A model generated the notes under the pieces. That model was not told the origin of the DNA. It ran no database searches and saw nothing but the letters and a program-made list of their open reading frames with translations. A stretch of DNA of 8,344 bases from Ascidiaceihabitans sp. (GTDB lineage: Bacteria; Pseudomonadota; Alphaproteobacteria; Rhodobacterales; Rhodobacteraceae). Each line of letters opens with the position of its first letter. Within the stretch, counting starts at the first letter, position 1. The stretch covers positions 1 through 8,344 of the forward strand of contig JALZUL010000071.1 in the NCBI GenBank assembly GCA_023301665.1, read 5' to 3'. Of this stretch, positions 5,262-8,344 are shown one piece after another. Position numbers and translations under genes: made by a program.

Positions 5262-6263
5262 CTAGGCGACATTCGAGACTGCTGGTTGCTCTGCGACTCT
5301 TACAACCACGTTGCCCTTCTTACGCCCCGTATCGACATGGGCGTGGGCGGCCTTCATATCGTCAAACGCATAACTTCTGTCGATAACAGGCTGAAGAACA
5401 CCTCGCTCGGCGAGTTTTACAACTGCCTCTAAGATATCTCGATGTTCCGAAGCGACGCCGCCCACCATTGTCTTGCCCGCAAGACGCGCCTTAAGGCCGC
5501 CTAGCAACATGTCCGATGTTTTACCCGCGATCAGGACCATCTTCCCGCCTTCTTGGATCGCGTGCTTCGCCTGCGCCCAAGGCAGGGTCCCAACGGTGTC
5601 GACGACCATGTTATATTGGGTGCCCGTCTCAATGACGTCTTGTGTGCGGTAATCAATCACGTGATCTGCACCCAGGCCACGAACCATTTCCACGTTCCCA
5701 CCGCTACAGATTGCTGTGACATGTGCATCGAGATGTTTGGCGATTTGCACGCAGGCCGACCCGACAGACCCAGAGGCCCCGTTGATCAGAACAGATTCGC
5801 CCGCTTGCAGCTTGGCCTTGTTCACTAGAAGGGCGTAAGCCGTTGTTGATCCAAACGGGATCACTGCGGCATGTTCAAAGCCGATGTTGTCCGGCTTCAG
5901 GGTCAGTTTTCCGTCCGCAGGCATCGTGATGAACTCTGCATGTGCGCCAAATGCAGCACCGGGAAATCCAATCGCCGCGTCGCCGGTTTGGTAACGCGTG
6001 ACCTTTGCGCCAACTGCCGCAATCACACCAGAAAATTCAGTGCCAAGGATCGGCTTGCGGGGGCCGCGCAGGCCAAACACCAAACGCCCCATTAAGCTCA
6101 GGCCTTTCGGCATTGTTAGGCTGCGCGCCCGCCAGTCGTCCGCGCTGACGGTCGTGGCAATGATGCGGATTAGAACTTCATTTGGCTTTGGTATTGGTTG
6201 AGGGAGTGTGACTTGTTCAATCACATCGGGTGTTCCATATTCCTTGTAAGAAAAAGCTAGCAT
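5262..6263 (-). CDS. MDR-family NAD(P)-dependent oxidoreductase, quinone-reductase-like (333 aa)
   Basis: A cytosolic medium-chain reductase of the zinc-free, quinone-oxidoreductase-like branch, expected to use NADPH or NADH to reduce quinones or activated alkenes. The N-terminal GroES-like catalytic domain (about residues 1-125) has ATTVSADDWRAR near 36-47 and GTEFSGVIAAVG near 74-85. The Rossmann fold starts at residue 160 with INGASGSVG, the AxxGxxG-type dinucleotide loop. The family ending KKGNVVVRV is present, so the protein is full length. The Cys/His/Glu set of the catalytic zinc site and the four-Cys structural lobe are not seen. AAGGAG just before ATG is a strong ribosome binding site and overlaps the stop of the upstream DUF4386 gene, 12 bp away, so the two are translated from one mRNA. 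The adjacent divergent LysR gene, now broken, is the likely regulator. Substrate unknown. Confidence 0.85.
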   Translation of the reverse strand: MLAFSYKEYGTPDVIEQVTLPQPIPKPNEVLIRIIATTVSADDWRARSLTMPKGLSLMGRLVFGLRGPRKPILGTEFSGVIAAVGAKVTRYQTGDAAIGFPGAAFGAHAEFITMPADGKLTLKPDNIGFEHAAVIPFGSTTAYALLVNKAKLQAGESVLINGASGSVGSACVQIAKHLDAHVTAICSGGNVEMVRGLGADHVIDYRTQDVIETGTQYNMVVDTVGTLPWAQAKHAIQEGGKMVLIAGKTSDMLLGGLKARLAGKTMVGGVASEHRDILEAVVKLAERGVLQPVIDRSYAFDDMKAAHAHVDTGRKKGNVVVRVAEQPAVSNVA

Positions 6264-6275
6264 TGAGGGTCTCCT

Positions 6276-6992
6276 TTACACGGTTGCCGCTGTGAATTGG
6301 GGGGATATCCGGCCGCCGCAGATCAGCAGCCAAAGGCCAAAGCTAATCTCGGAAACTGTCACGATGACCAGCAGCGCTGTATAAATGTAGTCAAGTGCGG
6401 CGACATCCGTGAACGTCAATTCGACGACCCCTTGCAACAGGTAGCCAGATGCGCCGATGAAAAGGCCCCGGCCCAGAATTTGAGGGACGACATCTGACTT
6501 CATCGTCAGCCAGCCAAGCGCTAACAGGTGCGCTCCATAGAACAACTGCCAGACGAAGACGCCCATGGCATGTGCGTCAAAGAACATTTGAATAAGGGCA
6601 TGCTGTTGCGCCGTGCCCCAGCCGGTGTCACGGGCCAGCAAGATGTAGGGCATCACCCAGAGCAGGATGTTGATCCCCATCACGGTTATCATGCCCGCAC
6701 GAGATATCAGCGCGACCATCGCCATCTTTGGGCCGACATGCCGGAACATCTGATAAAGGATCGCGGTGATCGCCAGTTCAAAGAGGATCACCAAGCTGTC
6801 GGCGACGATGCCAAGCTTGAACAGCCCTTGATTGGCCAGCAAGTTGGCGCTTGAGGTAGCGGCATCGCCAGCGACGACCTGCATTGGTACATAGCCGATG
6901 CTGAATCCACCGCAGATTGCAATGGCAAGGTAAAGCGCGCCAGCAGTGCGAGCGACAGTCGGATCCCAGTTTGTGTGTGGAACAATCATCAT
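6276..6992 (-). CDS. DUF4386 family membrane protein (238 aa)
   Basis: An inner-membrane protein of the DUF4386 family, whose function is not known. The N-terminal ARTAGALYLAIAICGGF and the following VAGDAATSSANLLANQGLFKLGI match the start of that family well. Six hydrophobic segments can be seen near residues 14-37, 59-82, 90-120, 138-162, 175-193 and 200-226. Length is as expected for the family. GAGAGGG eight or so bases before a double ATG (6992 or 6989) supports the start. It is the first gene of a two-gene operon with the downstream reductase and divergent from the LysR gene, 60 bp away. The pairing hints at a joint role in stress or redox response, which is inference. Confidence 0.8.
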   Translation of the reverse strand: MMIVPHTNWDPTVARTAGALYLAIAICGGFSIGYVPMQVVAGDAATSSANLLANQGLFKLGIVADSLVILFELAITAILYQMFRHVGPKMAMVALISRAGMITVMGINILLWVMPYILLARDTGWGTAQQHALIQMFFDAHAMGVFVWQLFYGAHLLALGWLTMKSDVVPQILGRGLFIGASGYLLQGVVELTFTDVAALDYIYTALLVIVTVSEISFGLWLLICGGRISPQFTAATV

Positions 6993-7008
6993 CTTTTTCC
7001 CTCTCTTG

Positions 7009-7029
7009 TTTCCATTTGGTGTTGGGAAA
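7009..7029. promoter_or_regulatory. Candidate LysR-type binding site (TTTCC-N11-GGAAA)
   Basis: In the 60-bp region between the divergent DUF4386 and LysR starts, TTTCC (7009-7013) and GGAAA (7025-7029) form an inverted repeat with an 11-bp spacer. LysR regulators often bind dyads of this size between themselves and the divergent target. The exact T-N11-A core is not met because the inner bases are C and G. The arms are short, so chance is possible. Confidence 0.35.
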
Positions 7030-7052
7030 GGGTCTAAGCCTCAAACTCAGCC

Positions 7053-7982
7053 ATGCGAATTGACCAAAGTTCCATTTTTGATATGCATATGTGTATGGAT
7101 TGGCGTGCTGTGAAATTTGACTGGAACAAAGCCCGGGCCTTTTTGGTGACGGCAGAAGAAGGGTCCTTGTCTGCCGCAGCCCGTGCTTTGGGTATGACGC
7201 AGCCGACGCTTGGGCGTCAGGTTGATGGCTTGGAACAGGAGCTTGGCGTCGTCCTATTTGAACGCGTGGGCCGCGGTTTGACGCTCACCCCCAGTGGTAT
7301 GGAATTGTTGGACCATGTGCGCGGCATGGGTGAAGCTGCGGGCCGCGTATCGCTAACCGCCCTTGGCCAAAGCCAAGCGCTGGAGGGATCGATCAGCATA
7401 TCTGCGAGTGAAATCTATGCCACTGTCCTGTTGTCGCCAATCGTTGCCAAGCTGCGGGTTGAAGAACCGGGTATTCACGTCGAAATCGTTGTTTCAAACC
7501 ATGCGAGTGATTTGCTGCGCCGCGAGGCTGACATTGCAATCCGCCATTTCCATCCAACATAACCTGACATGATCGCCAAGAAGATCGGCGTGGCTGATGC
7601 GATATTGTATGCCGCTCCGAGCTACATTGAAGACTTGGGTAACCCAACGAAGCCGTACGATTTACGCCACGCCGACTTTGTGAACATGGATCGCAATGGG
7701 ATGATGCTGAAGGGCCTCAATAGCCTCGGGCTGGGCCTGACAGAGGCGAACTTTCCGCTGCTAACCGACAGCTATCTGGTGATGTGGGAACTGGTAAAGC
7801 AGGGTGCCGGCATCGGTGTTCTGGATGCATATATCGGGGACGCGGAACCCGCTGTTGCGCGGGTTCTGCCTGATCTGGAACCATTGTCCTTCCCGATCTG
7901 GTTGGTTGCCCACCGCGAATTGACGACAAGCCGACGGATCAGGCGAGTCTATGATTTTCTGGCGGAAGAATTGAAGCGCTAG
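7053..7982 (+). pseudogene. LysR-family transcriptional regulator split by an in-frame TAA stop
   Basis: The two parts, 7053-7562 and 7563-7982, are in the same frame and together give a normal-length LysR regulator of about 295-309 residues. The N-terminal winged helix-turn-helix is intact (FDWNKARAFLVTAEEGSLSAAARALGMTQ, shown in two parts: FDWNKARAFLVTAEEG and SLSAAARALGMTQPTLGRQV). The substrate-binding domain follows. The break is a TAA at 7560-7562 in HFHPT-stop-PDMIAKKIG; related proteins commonly read RPTQPDLIA, so one C-to-T change of CAA would explain it. The rest, to ELKR-stop, shows no other damage. An ATG at 7569 could restart the second half, but without a DNA-binding domain. The start is uncertain: ATGs at 7053, 7083, 7089 and 7095 all lack a clear ribosome binding site. 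It likely regulated the divergent operon. Alternatives are a base-call error or stop readthrough. Confidence 0.85.
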
Positions 7983-8344
7983 TTTTTTCGGAGACGGCTG
8001 AGTGTCACCGGCGTGACGCCTAGGAATGACGCGATAAGCGCATGATTGAAAATGTCTTCATAGTCTGGGTAAGCATCGCGAAACCACGCCAGCCGATCTG
8101 ATCCGCCAAGGGCCGCAAGGCACCACTCTCGATCAGCTTTCTGGTCCAAAGCATCCCGCAACGCGCCATTGGCCCAGTTGCGGATGGGTTCAGTTGAAAT
8201 CATCAGCTGTGTCAGCGCATTGCTGTTCATTCTGGCAATCCGTGCGTCGGTCGTTGCTGTGATCGAAACGAGCGACTGACCCGCCCGTGTGCGCGCGATG
8301 TTTGGCGTCACCACACAAGGCCCCGCGTAGAAACCCACGCAGAC
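7979..8344 (-). CDS. Crp/Fnr-type transcriptional regulator, C-terminal part (5' partial)
   Basis: The last 121 codons of a regulator whose frame stays open to the window edge; a GTG at 8338 lies inside the domain and is unlikely to be the start. VGFYAGPCVVTP reads as part of the cyclic-nucleotide-binding beta barrel. A helical linker follows, then RLAWFRDAYPDYEDIFNHALIASFLGVTPVTLSRLRK. This last stretch matches Crp/Fnr proteins of the short type in which a YP...IASYLGITPxTLSRIRK segment forms the DNA-reading helix. No iron-sulfur Cys set is visible in the part present. The gene is convergent with the LysR gene and their TAG stops share one CTAG (7979-7982), so there is no room for a terminator between them. 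Ligand and targets are unknown. Confidence 0.75.
   Translation of the reverse strand, partial: VCVGFYAGPCVVTPNIARTRAGQSLVSITATTDARIARMNSNALTQLMISTEPIRNWANGALRDALDQKADREWCLAALGGSDRLAWFRDAYPDYEDIFNHALIASFLGVTPVTLSRLRKN

Noticed and set aside
7491..7498. Another GTTTCAAA matching the operator half-site
   Set aside because: It lies inside the LysR coding sequence with no second arm; an 8-mer is expected by chance at this rate.

Overview
The window looks like chromosomal DNA from an alphaproteobacterium, most likely a marine Rhodobacterales (roseobacter-type) species. This rests on protein flavour (a PreA-type dihydropyrimidine dehydrogenase, a DUF4386 + MDR reductase + LysR cluster, a short Crp/Fnr regulator) and on codon use. 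No rRNA, tRNA, CRISPR array, insertion sequence or phage gene is visible. The genus cannot be fixed from the sequence alone.

Left edge (1-534): the 3' end of preA, with two 4Fe-4S clusters, belonging to reductive pyrimidine catabolism. Middle block (779-4626): four genes that read as cell-envelope or lipid/polymer chemistry. They are a 549-residue GT-B-like transferase (+), a convergent PKHD-type 2-oxoglutarate/Fe(II) hydroxylase (-), a TagD-like cytidylyltransferase upstream of it on the same strand (-), and a divergently transcribed CDP-alcohol phosphatidyltransferase (+). The cytidylyltransferase and the CDP-alcohol transferase share a 241-bp intergenic region. It carries a perfect 8-bp dyad with a 5-bp spacer and a third copy of the half-site, a good candidate for a common operator. 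An enzyme that makes a CDP-alcohol, an enzyme class that can use one, and an adjacent hydroxylase suggest a Kennedy-like or phosphopolyol modification pathway. That pathway is inference, not something the sequence proves.

Gap (4627-5261): 635 bp with no gene I can support, but much repeat structure: three AAGCGTACGAA copies, tandem AACTTTTTT tracts, a 14-bp palindrome, and a series of perfect inverted repeats ending just past the stop of the next operon.

Right block (5262-8344): an operon on the minus strand, DUF4386 membrane protein followed by an MDR-family NAD(P)H reductase, divergent from a LysR regulator. The LysR gene is interrupted by one in-frame TAA at 7560-7562, exactly where the family commonly has Gln; both halves are otherwise intact, so this looks like a recent nonsense mutation. 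Its stop overlaps, on one CTAG, the stop of a convergent Crp/Fnr-type regulator whose 5' end lies outside the window.
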